Shown here piece after piece: positions 51,762 to 61,495 of a stretch of 64,000 nt of DNA; position 1 is the first letter of the stretch; every line of letters begins with the position of its first letter. The stretch is taken from NCBI RefSeq assembly GCF_030719295.1, contig NZ_CP120997.1, positions 3,476,501-3,540,500 of the forward strand. The letters are read 5' to 3'. The stretch comes from Streptomyces sp. Mut1. GTDB lineage: Bacteria; Actinomycetota; Actinomycetes; Streptomycetales; Streptomycetaceae. The position numbers were made by a program, and so were the translations under genes. A model generated the notes under the pieces. It saw nothing but the letters and a program-made list of their open reading frames with translations, had not been told where the DNA came from and searched no databases.

Positions 51762-52568
51762 ATGTCAGTACGGAGATTCTGGGCGTCCGCATCCACTCTG
51801 CTCCTCGCCGCCGCTGCCGCTCTGGGCGTGGCTCAGCCGGCGTCGGCTTCCTCCTCGGCTGCCGCCGGCGGGTACGTCGCTCTGGGCGACTCGTACTCGT
51901 CCGGTGTCGGCGCGGGAAGCTACATTTCCGACAGCGGTGACTGCAAGCGCAGCACCAAGGCCTACCCCTACCTCTGGGCCGCTGCGAACTCGCCTTCCTC
52001 GTTCACCTTCGTCGCCTGTTCGGGCGCCACCACGAGCACCGTGGCCAGTGGCCAGCTCGGGGCGCTGAGCTCGTCCACCTCGCTGGTGAGCGTCACCGCG
52101 GGCGGTAATGACGTCGGGTTCGCCAATGTCATGCAGGACTGCGTGCTGTCCGGCGAGTCCGCCTGCCTCGCGGCCGTGGACGCTGCCGTCGCGAAGGTGA
52201 ACAACACTCTGCCGTCCGGGCTGAGTTCGCTGTACGCGTCCATCCACTCCAAGGCGCCGCAGGCCCACGTCGTGGTGCTGGGCTACCCGCGCTTCTACAA
52301 GATCGGCGGAAGCTGCATCGCCGGGCTCTCCGACAAGGAGCGCACGGCCATCAACAACGCCTCGGACGTGCTGAACGGCGTCATCGCCAAGCAGGCCGCG
52401 AACGCCGGGTTCACCTTCTCCGGGGTCGCGGACGAGTTCACCGGGCACGAGCTGTGCTCCGGCGACCCGTGGCTGCACAGCGTCTCGATCCCCGTCAGCA
52501 ACTCGTACCACCCCAAGCCCGAGGGACAGGCGGGCGGCTATCTGCCCGCGTTCCGCTCCGCGGCGTAA
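51762..52568 (+). CDS. Secreted SGNH/GDSL-family esterase or lipase
   Basis: A 268-aa protein with a signal peptide of about 30 residues (SASTLLLAAAAALGVAQPASA). Block I is ALGDSYSSGVG (nucleophile Ser), block III SVTAGGNDVGF (oxyanion Asn), block V near SYHPKPEGQ (catalytic His). Several cysteines (GDCKRS, VACSGA, QDCVLSGESAC, GSCIAG, ELCSGD) are placed as in the extracellular Streptomyces lipases, which carry three disulfides. A GGAGGGC site precedes the ATG. It ends at a terminator. Confidence 0.9.
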   Translation: MSVRRFWASASTLLLAAAAALGVAQPASASSSAAAGGYVALGDSYSSGVGAGSYISDSGDCKRSTKAYPYLWAAANSPSSFTFVACSGATTSTVASGQLGALSSSTSLVSVTAGGNDVGFANVMQDCVLSGESACLAAVDAAVAKVNNTLPSGLSSLYASIHSKAPQAHVVVLGYPRFYKIGGSCIAGLSDKERTAINNASDVLNGVIAKQAANAGFTFSGVADEFTGHELCSGDPWLHSVSIPVSNSYHPKPEGQAGGYLPAFRSAA

Positions 52569-52590
52569 GGCGGGAAGAGGCAGCACAAGC

Positions 52591-52639
52591 AGAGGCACGG
52601 CGGCGTTCCGGTTTCCTTCCGGGGCGCCGCCGCGCCTCT
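52591..52639. terminator. Bidirectional terminator after the SGNH hydrolase gene
   Basis: A 15-bp inverted repeat with one mismatch (agaggcacggcggcg arm) and a GC-rich, partly self-complementary loop, between two convergent stop codons. Confidence 0.75.
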
Positions 52640-52640
52640 G

Positions 52641-53483
52641 TCATGCCGGGCGCGTCGCCTTGAGCGAGTACATGAGGGGGATACGGGGGCGGTCCTGCGG
52701 GTAGCGGTAGAAGTCGTCCGAACCACGTTTCAAGACGGGGAAACGGGCGAAGAGCGACGCGTCGTGCTCGTGGAGGAACTCGATCCGCAGGCCCGCCGCG
52801 GCCAGCGCTGACACCACACTGCCCACCGGGTGCTGCCACTCGACGCTGCGGTTGTGGACGGTCGCCGCGTCGAAGTCCGCGTACGTACCCGGCGTCTCGT
52901 CCACCCATGCCTCGCGGCTGAAGTAGTCGTGCACGATCCGCGAACCCGTCGCGTCGTCGAGGCAGTCCGTGAGCGGATGGAACTCCGCCAGGTAGAGGAA
53001 GCCGCCGGGCGCGACGAGCGAGGCCGCCGTCTCGGCCCAGCGGTCGATGTCCGGCAGCCAGTTCAGCGCGCCGACGCCCGTGTACACGATGTCGTACGAG
53101 GAGTCCGGGACCGCCTGGGCCGCGTCGTACACATCGGCGGCGACGAAGGCCGCGCGCTCGGGGCCGAGTCCCAGTTCCCCGGCGAGGGAGCGGGCGGTCT
53201 CGACGGCCGGTTCCGAGAAGTCCAGGCCGACGACCTGGGCGGCACCGTGCCGGGCCCAGGACAGCGTGTCGAGGCCGATGTGGCACTGGAGGTGCAGCAG
53301 TGTCCTGCCCGTCACCTCTCCGACCTCGGCCACCTCGAAGGGCCTGAGGGCGTCCTTGCCCGCGCGGAAGGAATCGAGGTCGTAGAAGTCACTGCCTGCG
53401 TGGATGGGCACACGCTCATCCCACATCTTGCGGTTGGCCTCGCGCCAGTCGGGAGGTACGGGAGGTATCGGAGCAGTGGACAT
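52641..53483 (-). CDS. Class I SAM-dependent methyltransferase
   Basis: A 280-aa protein with the SAM-binding motif LLHLQCHIGLDTLSWAR (motif I) followed by VVGLDFSEPAV, a motif II region VAADVYDAAQ, and YDIVYTGVGALNWLPD. The C-terminal part (RIEFLHEHDASLFARFP, YRYPQDRPRIPLMYSLKA) is typical of a common Streptomyces small-molecule methyltransferase group. The substrate is unknown. It is divergent from the S9 peptidase gene 69 bp away. Confidence 0.85.
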   Translation of the reverse strand: MSTAPIPPVPPDWREANRKMWDERVPIHAGSDFYDLDSFRAGKDALRPFEVAEVGEVTGRTLLHLQCHIGLDTLSWARHGAAQVVGLDFSEPAVETARSLAGELGLGPERAAFVAADVYDAAQAVPDSSYDIVYTGVGALNWLPDIDRWAETAASLVAPGGFLYLAEFHPLTDCLDDATGSRIVHDYFSREAWVDETPGTYADFDAATVHNRSVEWQHPVGSVVSALAAAGLRIEFLHEHDASLFARFPVLKRGSDDFYRYPQDRPRIPLMYSLKATRPA

Positions 53484-53552
53484 CCCGCGAGGTTATCCAC
53501 AGGCTGCGGACGAGGCGAACGGATTGTCGGCCGTCCGACGCAGAATGGGGAC

Positions 53553-55484
53553 ATGACTGAGGCCACTGATTCGTCGACAACCGCATCCGTCCCGCCGTGG
53601 GAGCAGCGCTTCCGGGCTCCCCGGGTATCGCTCCCCGAGTGGGCCGAGGACGCGCCGGACCGCGCGTTGTTCGTCTCCAACGCGACGGGGACCTATGAGC
53701 TGTACACGTGGGACCGGGCGACCGGGGAGCAGCGCCAGGTGACCGACCGGCCGAACGGGACGACGGACGGGACGCTGACACCGGACGGCGAGGCCGTGTG
53801 GTGGTTCAACGACACCGACGGGGACGAGTTCGGGGTGTGGCTGCGCCGGCCGTTCCGCGGCGGTGTCGACGTGGAGGTCGAGCCCGCCGCGCCCGGCCTC
53901 GAAGCGTCCTACCCGGCCGGTCTCGCGATCGGCCACGACAACACGGCGGTGATCGGCCGTTCGACGGACGAGGACGGCACGACGGTCCATGTCGTAAGGC
54001 CCGGCGCGGCCCCGGTGGAGATCTACCGCCACCGCGAGTCGGCCGGAGTCGGTGACCTGTCGCACGACGGGACGCTGATCGCCCTGGAGCACACGGAGCA
54101 CGGGGACGCGATGCACTCCGCGCTGCGCGTGGTGCGGCCGGACGGGACGACGGTCGCGGAGCTGGACGACACCGAGGGCGGTACGAAGGAGCTGGGTCTC
54201 GCTGTCCTCGGCTTCGCGCCGGTCGACGGGGACCCCCGGCTGCTGGTCGGGCACCAGCGGCGCGGGCGCTGGGAGCCGATGATCTGGGACCCGGTGGCGG
54301 GCACGGAGACGGATCTCGCCATCGACCTGCCGGGCGATGTGGGCGCCGAGTGGTATCCGGACGGCTCCGCGCTGCTGATCGAGCACGGCTTCGAGGCCCG
54401 CAGCGAGCTGTGGCGGTACGAGCCCGCCACGGCCGGCGGCGCGCTGGTGCGGGTGGAGACGCCCACCGGGACGGTCTCGGGCGCAACCGCCCGGCCGGAC
54501 GGGTCGGTGGAGTATCTGTGGTCGTCGGCGGCCGAGCCGCCCGTCGTCCGCTCCACGACCGGTGCGGTGGTGCTCGACCCGCCGGGGGCCAAGGCACCGG
54601 CCTCGGTGCCGGTCGAAGACGTCTGGGTGGACGGTCCCGGCGGCCGGATCCACGCGCTCGTCCAGCGTCCGGCGGCCCCGGCCGAGGGGCCGTTCCCCAC
54701 GGTCTTCGAGATCCACGGGGGCCCCACCTGGCACGACAGCGACGCCTTCGCGGCCGGGCCGGCCGCCTGGGTGGACCACGGGTACGCGGTCGTCCGGGTC
54801 AACTACCGCGGCTCGACCGGCTACGGGCGGGCGTGGACGGACGCGCTGAAGCACCGGGTCGGGCTGATCGAGCTGGAGGACATCGCGGCGGTGCGGGAGT
54901 GGGCGGTGAAGTCCGGCCTCTCGGACCCGGCGAAGCTCGTCCTGGCCGGTGGCTCCTGGGGCGGCTATCTCACTCTGCTCGGTCTCGGTACGCAGCCCGG
55001 CGACTGGGCCCTCGGGCTGGCGGCGGTCCCCGTCGCGGACTACGTCACGGCGTACCACGACGAGATGGAGGCGCTGAAGGCGATGGACCGCACGCTGCTG
55101 GGCGGGACGCCGGAGGAGGTGCCCGAGCGGTTCGAGGCCTCGTCGCCCCTGACGTACGTCGATGCCGTGCGCGCGCCGGTCTACATCTCGGCGGGCGTCA
55201 ACGACCCGCGCTGCCCGATCCGCCAGGTGGAGAACTACGTGGACCGGCTGAAGGCGCGCGACGCGGTGCACGAGGTCTACCGGTACGACGCGGGGCACGG
55301 CTCGCTGGTCGTGGAGGAGCGGATCAAGCAGGTCCGGCTGGAGCTCGACTTCACGCGGCGCCATCTGGCAGGGGTTTCGCCCGCCGGGCCCGGCGACCCG
55401 GTCGCCCCGGCGGAGCCGACGGACCCGGCCGGTCACGAGGACGCCGGGGTGCCCGGTCGGGGGGAGGCGGTGGGCGAGGCGTAG
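53553..55484 (+). CDS. S9 family (prolyl-oligopeptidase-type) peptidase
   Basis: A 643-aa protein starting MTEATDSSTTASVPPWEQRF. The N-terminal 370 residues form a WD40/beta-propeller-like domain (TGTYELYTWDRATGEQRQVT, TDGTLTPDGEAVWWFND). The C-terminal alpha/beta hydrolase domain has the nucleophile motif AGGSWGGYLT, Asp in SAGVNDPRCPI and His in DAGHGSLVV. It probably hydrolyses short peptides in the cytoplasm. The final 40 residues are Pro/Gly/Asp-rich low complexity. The ATG at 53553 is preferred; the longer open frame upstream overlaps the divergent methyltransferase. Confidence 0.9.
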   Translation: MTEATDSSTTASVPPWEQRFRAPRVSLPEWAEDAPDRALFVSNATGTYELYTWDRATGEQRQVTDRPNGTTDGTLTPDGEAVWWFNDTDGDEFGVWLRRPFRGGVDVEVEPAAPGLEASYPAGLAIGHDNTAVIGRSTDEDGTTVHVVRPGAAPVEIYRHRESAGVGDLSHDGTLIALEHTEHGDAMHSALRVVRPDGTTVAELDDTEGGTKELGLAVLGFAPVDGDPRLLVGHQRRGRWEPMIWDPVAGTETDLAIDLPGDVGAEWYPDGSALLIEHGFEARSELWRYEPATAGGALVRVETPTGTVSGATARPDGSVEYLWSSAAEPPVVRSTTGAVVLDPPGAKAPASVPVEDVWVDGPGGRIHALVQRPAAPAEGPFPTVFEIHGGPTWHDSDAFAAGPAAWVDHGYAVVRVNYRGSTGYGRAWTDALKHRVGLIELEDIAAVREWAVKSGLSDPAKLVLAGGSWGGYLTLLGLGTQPGDWALGLAAVPVADYVTAYHDEMEALKAMDRTLLGGTPEEVPERFEASSPLTYVDAVRAPVYISAGVNDPRCPIRQVENYVDRLKARDAVHEVYRYDAGHGSLVVEERIKQVRLELDFTRRHLAGVSPAGPGDPVAPAEPTDPAGHEDAGVPGRGEAVGEA

Positions 55485-55521
55485 GGCGTAAGGCCCGGAT
55501 AAGGGGCGGCTTTTCGGGAGC

Positions 55522-55547
55522 CCCCGCTCCGTCCGGCCGGAGCGGGG
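55522..55547 (+). terminator. Terminator between the S9 peptidase and SURF1 genes
   Basis: A 10-bp perfect inverted repeat (ccccgctccg arms, 6-nt loop) lies 37 bp past the peptidase stop. Confidence 0.65.
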
Positions 55548-55563
55548 ACCGTACCGTGGAGGG

Positions 55564-56436
55564 GTGTACCGGTTCCTGCTGACCCCGCGATGGTGGGGGA
55601 TCAACCTCTTCGTCGTGCTGGCCATCCCGTTCTGCGTGTTCATGGGCACCTGGCAGCTCGGCCGCTTCGAGGACCGCGTGCACACGCACGAGGCTGCCGA
55701 GAAGCAGCCCGCGCCGGGCACCCGGGCCGCCAAGCCGCTCGCCGAGCTGCTGCCCGTCGACACGGAGACCTCCGGCCGGCCGGCCACCGCGACCGGCCGG
55801 TACGCGGACCGCTTCCTGGTCCCCGGCCGGGAGCTGGACGACCAGCAGGGCTTCTACGTCCTGGACATGCTGAGGACCGACAGCGGCAAGGCCCTGCCGG
55901 TGGTGCGCGGCTGGCTGCCGGGGAAGGCGGGCCGGACCCCCGTACCGGCCGCACCGGCCGGCCGGGTCACGGTGACCGGCGACCTCCAGGCCTCGGAGAG
56001 CGCGGGGAGCGCCGGGGTCAACGCGTCGGGCGGGCTGCCCGACGGACAGGTGGGCATCATCAGCGCGGCGTCGCTGGTCAACCTCGTGCCGTACGACGTG
56101 TACGACGCGTGGGTGACGCTCCGGACGAGCGACACCGGGGCCGAGGACACCTCAGACACCTCGGGCACCTCCGGGGCCAAGGACACCTCGGGCGACTCGG
56201 CGGGCAGCGCCGGGCAGGCCGGTGCGACCGCTCTGCGCCCCGTACCGGCCACCGCGCCCGAGGGTGGCGGGCTCGACCTGAAGGCGTTCCAGAACCTCGG
56301 TTACACCGGTGAGTGGTTCGTCTTCGCCGCGTTCGTCGTCTTCATGTGGTTCCGGCTGCTGCGGCGCGAGGCCGAGGCCGCCAGGGACCTGAAGCTCGGC
56401 CTGGTCCCCGACGCGGAGGCCCCTGCGGGGCAGTGA
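55564..56436 (+). CDS. SURF1 family protein (cytochrome oxidase biogenesis)
   Basis: A 290-aa protein with an N-terminal transmembrane helix (WWGINLFVVLAIPFCVFMGT) followed by WQLGRFEDR, the SURF1 body with QQGFYVLDMLRTDSGKALPV and VVRGWLPGKAGRTPVP, and a C-terminal transmembrane helix (GEWFVFAAFVVFMWFRLLRR). SURF1 assists heme a insertion into or assembly of aa3 cytochrome oxidase. A Thr/Asp/Ser repetitive insertion (TSDTGAEDTSDTSGTSG) lies in the extracytoplasmic part. Start GTG at 55564. Confidence 0.9.
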   Translation: MYRFLLTPRWWGINLFVVLAIPFCVFMGTWQLGRFEDRVHTHEAAEKQPAPGTRAAKPLAELLPVDTETSGRPATATGRYADRFLVPGRELDDQQGFYVLDMLRTDSGKALPVVRGWLPGKAGRTPVPAAPAGRVTVTGDLQASESAGSAGVNASGGLPDGQVGIISAASLVNLVPYDVYDAWVTLRTSDTGAEDTSDTSGTSGAKDTSGDSAGSAGQAGATALRPVPATAPEGGGLDLKAFQNLGYTGEWFVFAAFVVFMWFRLLRREAEAARDLKLGLVPDAEAPAGQ

Positions 56437-56638
56437 GCCGGGCCTCCTCCCGGGCCGACACGGCGGCCGAGCCGGGCCGAGCGGGGCGCGGGTGGCCGGT
56501 GTGCGGTGGTCCCGTTCCGGGCCCCGGGCCCGTCGCGCCCTCCGCCCCCGGGGCCTGTCCGGCGGGTCTTCGCGGGCCCGCCGCGACGCCTGGCACGCAC
56601 TCTCGCCGTACGCCCGGACACGCTCTGAGCCCTCGCCC

Positions 56639-57997
56639 CTACGACGAAGGTTCCAGGACGCCGGTCCGGTAGATCGTGCCCGCGCACGCATTTTCGATCT
56701 TGGTCGCGGCGACCGGGGCCCCGGGCTCCGGGGTGTGCTGCACGGAGATGCTGCCCTGCGCGGCTCCCCCGCCCTCGGCGGAGCCGAACTGCGTCTCCGT
56801 ACCGGCCTCGCTCTCCCCCGTACCGCTGCCCGCGGTGGATCCCGACGTGCCGCCGCCGTTGCCGCTGCCGGCCGCTCCCTCCGTCGGTGTCGGGGTGGGC
56901 GAGCTGCCGGTGGACGGGCAGGTGTCCTTGGGGACCCAGGCGAACTGCACCTCGTAGACCATGTCCGGCTTGAGCAGGACGGTGCCCTCCTCGGTCGCCG
57001 GGTCGGGGAGGCCGGAGGCCGGGTCGCCCTCGGTGTGCCGGACGACCTCGATCCGGGTCGGGTCGGCCGCGCCCATCGCCTCGAAGCCCACCGTCCCGCT
57101 GCTGCTCACCGAGCAGTCCGTGCTGGACACGTTGGCGATGCGGAAGGCCCCGTACACCGTGCCGTCGGCACCGGCGGCGCCGGTCCGCGCCGACTTGACG
57201 CCCAGCTGCCCCGGATCGCACGCGGGCATGGCGTTCTCCGCGCTGACGGCCGGATCGGCGGAGGCACCTGTCGTATCGCCGTCCATGCCCTGGCCGCTGC
57301 TTCCGGACGGGCTCACGGTGCTCTGCGGGAGGCCCTGGCCGCCGTTGTGCTGCCCGGCGCCGCCGTCGCCACCGCTCCCGTTGCCGGAGTCCGCGCCGGG
57401 GGCGTCGCCGTTGCCGCCCTGTGCCTGTTCGCCGTGGCCGGCGATGGCAGGGCTCGCGGTGCTGGAGCCCTTCGAGCCGGCGACGTGGACAAAGGCGGGA
57501 ACCGCCGTACCGATGAGCAGCGCGGCGGCCGCCGCGCCGACGAGCGCCTGCCGCCGACGGGCACGCCTGGCGGGCACCGCGCGGTACAGGCGGTCGAGGC
57601 TGCCCTCGCTGGGCTCCAGGCCCTGCACGACGCCGCGCATCATCCGGCGCAGCGCGTCCTCGTCGTCACCCTCGCCGTCACCGAGACCGAACGGGCCGCC
57701 GCCCGCGGGGCCGCCGCCGAAGGGGCCACCACCGCCGAAGAGGTCGGCCGGGGTCGCGAAGCGGGCGGTGTCGCCGTCCCCGGCGGTACGCGCGTCCGGT
57801 CCCTCGTCGCGGCCCGCGTGCGGGGCTTTCTCCGGCCCGTGGTTCACAGTTCCGTTTCCAGTCCGGTCGGTGGGCAGTCCGCTTCCAGTCCGGTCGGTCG
57901 GCAGTCCGCGCGAGGGGCCGCGCCGCGGTCCGCTTCCGCCCCCGGGTCGCAGGTCCTGTTCATGATCCTGGTCGTAGTGGTCGCCGCGCCGGATCAT
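56639..57997 (-). CDS. Membrane-anchored protein coupled to the SigE-family sigma factor
   Basis: A 452-aa protein. An N-terminal cytoplasmic part of about 150 residues (Gly/Asp-rich, then EDALRRMMRGVVQGLEPSEG and LDRLYRAVPARRARRRQ) precedes one transmembrane helix (LVGAAAAALLIGTAVPAFVH). A Gly/Ser/Gln-rich linker leads to an extracytoplasmic domain with six or so conserved-looking residues around MPACDPGQLGVKSARTG and NVSSTDCSVSSSGTVGF. Its start overlaps the sigma-factor stop (ATGA). An anti-sigma or sensor role is inferred from the coupling and topology; no zinc-binding anti-sigma motif is visible. Confidence 0.7.
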   Translation of the reverse strand: MIRRGDHYDQDHEQDLRPGGGSGPRRGPSRGLPTDRTGSGLPTDRTGNGTVNHGPEKAPHAGRDEGPDARTAGDGDTARFATPADLFGGGGPFGGGPAGGGPFGLGDGEGDDEDALRRMMRGVVQGLEPSEGSLDRLYRAVPARRARRRQALVGAAAAALLIGTAVPAFVHVAGSKGSSTASPAIAGHGEQAQGGNGDAPGADSGNGSGGDGGAGQHNGGQGLPQSTVSPSGSSGQGMDGDTTGASADPAVSAENAMPACDPGQLGVKSARTGAAGADGTVYGAFRIANVSSTDCSVSSSGTVGFEAMGAADPTRIEVVRHTEGDPASGLPDPATEEGTVLLKPDMVYEVQFAWVPKDTCPSTGSSPTPTPTEGAAGSGNGGGTSGSTAGSGTGESEAGTETQFGSAEGGGAAQGSISVQHTPEPGAPVAATKIENACAGTIYRTGVLEPSS

Positions 57998-58656
57998 GCC
58001 TGCGCCTCCATCACCACGCGCAGTGCCGCGATGCCGCGGGACCCGTATGCCTTCACCGAGCCCAGGGATATCCCCAGCGTTTCGGCGACCTGAGCCTCGG
58101 TCATGTCCGCGAAGTAGCGCAGGACAAGCACCTCGCGCTGGCGCCGCTGCAGACCGCGCATCGCCTTGATCAGCGCGTCCCGCTCCAGCTGGTCGTACGC
58201 GCCCTCCTCCGCGCTCGCCATGTCCGGCATGGGTTTGGAGAGCAGCTTCAGCCCGAGGATGCGGCGGCGCAGGGCGGAGCGGGAGAGGTTGACGACGGTC
58301 TGGCGCAGATACGCGAGGGTCTTCTCGGGCTCGCGGACCCGGTTGCGTGCCGAGTGCACGCGGATGAACGCCTCCTGCACGACGTCCTCGCAGGACGCCG
58401 TGTCGTCCAGGAGCAGGGCCGCGAGGCCGAGCAGTGAACGGTAGTGGGCGCGGTAGGTTTCGGTGAGATGGTCGACGGTGGTTCCGGCTGCCACGCCCTC
58501 TTCAGCGCCCTCGCGCTGCGACGGCAGCCCCGTCCGACGCGCGGCCGGCATGGGCGCGATCACTGGCATACCGCCGGTTGTACGAGCCCGTCGGAGCGGT
58601 CGCACCGAGGCGCCGCGCAAGGGGCCCACCACTGTGATATCGAGAACCTCTGCCAC
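57994..58656 (-). CDS. SigE-family ECF RNA polymerase sigma factor
   Basis: A 220-aa protein with sigma region 2 (LTETYRAHYRSLLGLAALLL, TASCEDVVQEAFIRVHSA) and region 4 (GLQRRQREVLVLRYFADMTE, TLGISLGSVKAYGSRG). The first 60 residues are extra and of doubtful status; starts at 58656 (GTG) or 58569 (ATG) are both possible. It resembles the actinobacterial SigE family and, by position next to asd-ask, S. coelicolor SCO3613. It overlaps the membrane partner gene. Confidence 0.85.
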   Translation of the reverse strand: MAEVLDITVVGPLRGASVRPLRRARTTGGMPVIAPMPAARRTGLPSQREGAEEGVAAGTTVDHLTETYRAHYRSLLGLAALLLDDTASCEDVVQEAFIRVHSARNRVREPEKTLAYLRQTVVNLSRSALRRRILGLKLLSKPMPDMASAEEGAYDQLERDALIKAMRGLQRRQREVLVLRYFADMTEAQVAETLGISLGSVKAYGSRGIAALRVVMEAQA

Positions 58657-58952
58657 GCCAGTTGGACACGCTTCCCCCCGTCAGGGTTGTACGCATACGG
58701 CACCGCGTTTGAGGCCATGCGATATGCCTTCATACGAACCCGCTCTTCCCCAGATGCCCCGCACATGCGCCCCGCCGCGCAAGAAGTGTCCGCTTAGACG
58801 CCTGGCGCCCGACCCGCGGTTGCAACGAACCGAAAGGTCATCGTCGGTCACGGCGACTCCCCAGCTCAAGAGGTTCAGACCAGCGAGTTGCTCACAGGTC
58901 GTTCACAGAACGTACAAAACAGGTTCGATCGGAACATGGTGATCGCGTCCGG

Positions 58953-60017
58953 TCAGGACCTGGGGAATTCCGCGGCCACCGACTCCGCGATCTGGGCCAC
59001 GTTGAGCGCCGCGCCCTTGCGGAGGTTGTCGCCGCAGACGAAGAGTTCCAGCCCTCGGGGGTCGTCCAGCGAGCGCCGGACCCGGCCGACCCAGGTCGGG
59101 TCGGTCCCCACCACGTCGGAGGGGGTGGGGAAGTCTCCGGCACCCGGGCTGTCGTACAGCACCACGCCGGGAGCGGTCGCCAGGATCTCGTGCGCCCGGT
59201 CGACCGCCACCTCGTTCTCGAAGCGGGCGTGCACGGACATCGAGTGCGTGGCGACGACCGGTACGTAGACGCAGGTCGCCGACACCCGCAGGCTCGGCAG
59301 GTCGAGGATCTTGCGGCACTCGTCGCGGATGGCCAGTTCCTCGGACGACCAGCCGTCCCCGGCGTCCGTCCCGGCCCACGGGACGACGTTGAGCGCGACC
59401 GGCGCGGCGAACGGGCCGCCGTGCGTGTCGCCGACGACGCGTCGTACGTCCCCCGGCTTCGTACCGAGTTCGGTGCCGGCCACCATCGACAGCTGTTCGC
59501 GCAGCGCGGCGATACCGTCGCGTCCGGCGCCGCTGACGGCCTGGTAGGACGAGACGACCAGCTCGCGCAGGCCGAACTCGGCGTGCAGGGCGCCGACCGC
59601 GACGATCAGCGCCAGCGTGGTGCAGTTCGGGTTCGCGACGATGCCGCGCGGCCTGATCCGTACCGCGTGCGGATTGATCTCGGGCACGACGAGCGGAACG
59701 TCACCGTCCGCCCGGAACGCCGTGGAGTCGTCGATGACGACGGCGCCCTTGGACGCGGCGAGCGGGGCCCAGCGCGCGGAGACATCGGCGGGCACCAGGA
59801 AGAGCGCCACGTCGATGCCGTCGAAGACGTCCTCGGTGAGTTCGAGTACCTCGCTCTCCTCACCGCGTACGACCAGCTTGCGGCCGGCCGAGCGCGGTGA
59901 GGCGACGAGTCTGACCTCGCCCCAGACGTCCGCGTGCTGCGAGAGGATCTGGAGCATGACGCCACCGATCGCCCCGGTCGCGCCGACGACCGCGAGCGAA
60001 GGGCGGCGTGCGGTCAT
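58953..60017 (-). CDS. asd: Aspartate-semialdehyde dehydrogenase
   Basis: A 354-aa enzyme. NADP-binding [16 protein letters not shown] is at residues 10-25, the catalytic Cys132 is in [12 protein letters not shown], and the substrate-binding [15 protein letters not shown] and the [14 protein letters not shown] segment (general-base His) follow. It reduces aspartyl phosphate to aspartate semialdehyde for lysine/diaminopimelate, threonine and methionine synthesis. It follows ask with a 4-nt overlap (ATGA), the usual actinobacterial operon. Confidence 0.95.
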   Translation of the reverse strand: MTARRPSLAVVGATGAIGGVMLQILSQHADVWGEVRLVASPRSAGRKLVVRGEESEVLELTEDVFDGIDVALFLVPADVSARWAPLAASKGAVVIDDSTAFRADGDVPLVVPEINPHAVRIRPRGIVANPNCTTLALIVAVGALHAEFGLRELVVSSYQAVSGAGRDGIAALREQLSMVAGTELGTKPGDVRRVVGDTHGGPFAAPVALNVVPWAGTDAGDGWSSEELAIRDECRKILDLPSLRVSATCVYVPVVATHSMSVHARFENEVAVDRAHEILATAPGVVLYDSPGAGDFPTPSDVVGTDPTWVGRVRRSLDDPRGLELFVCGDNLRKGAALNVAQIAESVAAEFPRS

Positions 60018-61285
60018 CGGCCGGTGCCCCCGTACACGACTGCCTCGTCGGAGTCGCTGTCGAGACCGAAGGCGGTGTGCACGGCGCGCACGGCCTCGTT
60101 GACGTCGTCGGCGCGGGTGACCACCGAGATGCGGATCTCGGATGTCGAGATCAGCTCGATGTTCACACCGGCGTCCGAGAGCGCCTCGAAGAAGCCGGCG
60201 GTGACGCCGGGGTTGGTCTTCATGCCCGCGCCGACGAGGGAGATCTTGGCGATCTGGTCGTCGTAGCGCAGCGAGTCGAAGCCGATCACGCCGCGGTTGC
60301 GCTCCAGGGCGTCGATGGCCTTGCGGCCCTCGGCCTTCGGGAGCGTGAACGAGATGTCCGTCAGGCCCGTCGAGGCGGCGGAGACGTTCTGCACCACCAT
60401 GTCGATGTTGACCTCGGCGTTCGCGATCGTGCGGAAGATCGCGGCGGCCTCACCCGGCTTGTCGGGCACGCCGACGACGGTGATCTTGGCCTCGGAGACG
60501 TCATGGGCGACTCCGGAGATGATCGCGTGCTCCACCTTCTGGTCCCCTTGCGGCTCGTTGCTGACCCAGGTGCCGCGCAGTCCGGAGAAGGACGAGCGGA
60601 CATGGATCGGGATGTTGTAACGGCGTGCGTACTCGACGCACCGGTGCAGCAGCACCTTGGAGCCGGACGCGGCCAGCTCCAGCATGTCCTCGAAGGAGAT
60701 CCAGTCGATCTTACGGGCCTTCTTCACGACCCGCGGGTCGGCGGTGAAGACGCCGTCCACGTCGGTGTAGATCTCGCAGACCTCGGCGTCCAGCGCGGCG
60801 GCGAGCGCGACGGCCGTGGTGTCGGACCCGCCGCGGCCGAGGGTGGTGATGTCCTTCTTGTCATGGGACACACCCTGGAACCCCGCGACGATCGCGATGT
60901 TCCCCTCGTCCAGCGCCGTACGGATACGGCCCGGCGTCACATCGATGATGCGCGCTTTGTTGTGGACCGAGTCGGTGATGACGCCTGCCTGGCTGCCGGT
61001 GAACGACTGGGCCTCGTGGCCCAGGTTTTTGATCGCCATGGCCAGCAGCGCCATGGAGATCCGCTCTCCCGCGGTCAGCAGCATGTCGAACTCACGCCCG
61101 GCCGGTATCGGGGATACCTGTCCGGCGAGATCGATCAGCTCGTCCGTCGTGTCGCCCATCGCTGACACCACGACAACCACCTGGTTGCCGTTCTTCTTGG
61201 CATCGACGATTCGCTTGGCGACCCGCTTGATGCCCTCGGCATCGGCTACGGAGGAGCCTCCGTACTTCTGCACGACAAGGCCCAC
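60014..61285 (-). CDS. ask: Aspartate kinase
   Basis: A 423-aa protein starting (GTG)[20 protein letters not shown], with [19 protein letters not shown], the [16 protein letters not shown] motif and [15 protein letters not shown]. The C-terminal regulatory part has two ACT domains ([40 protein letters not shown]) that typically give concerted feedback inhibition by lysine and threonine. As in other actinobacteria, an internal start may yield a beta subunit. First enzyme of the aspartate pathway, in operon with asd. Confidence 0.95.
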   Translation of the reverse strand: MGLVVQKYGGSSVADAEGIKRVAKRIVDAKKNGNQVVVVVSAMGDTTDELIDLAGQVSPIPAGREFDMLLTAGERISMALLAMAIKNLGHEAQSFTGSQAGVITDSVHNKARIIDVTPGRIRTALDEGNIAIVAGFQGVSHDKKDITTLGRGGSDTTAVALAAALDAEVCEIYTDVDGVFTADPRVVKKARKIDWISFEDMLELAASGSKVLLHRCVEYARRYNIPIHVRSSFSGLRGTWVSNEPQGDQKVEHAIISGVAHDVSEAKITVVGVPDKPGEAAAIFRTIANAEVNIDMVVQNVSAASTGLTDISFTLPKAEGRKAIDALERNRGVIGFDSLRYDDQIAKISLVGAGMKTNPGVTAGFFEALSDAGVNIELISTSEIRISVVTRADDVNEAVRAVHTAFGLDSDSDEAVVYGGTGR

Positions 61286-61495
61286 GTGCGCTCCTCGCTC
61301 AGTCCATTACTGCGGTCGGCTCAGTTTAACGAGCAGCCCGGAAAGGCCTCGCTGATACCACATGCTGAGATGTCCCGCTCACCACGTGATCATCGGCGTG
61401 TCGCTCCGAACTGCTCGTAACGCGCTGCTGCCCACCGAACCCGTACGCATTCCCGTATGTGGCCCAGCCCACACGCAGCGACGGAAGCCGCCCCG

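Noticed and set aside
53493..55787. A 764-codon open frame on the - strand
   Set aside because: It is the antisense shadow of the S9 peptidase gene; the composition is Arg/Pro/Gly-rich noise.
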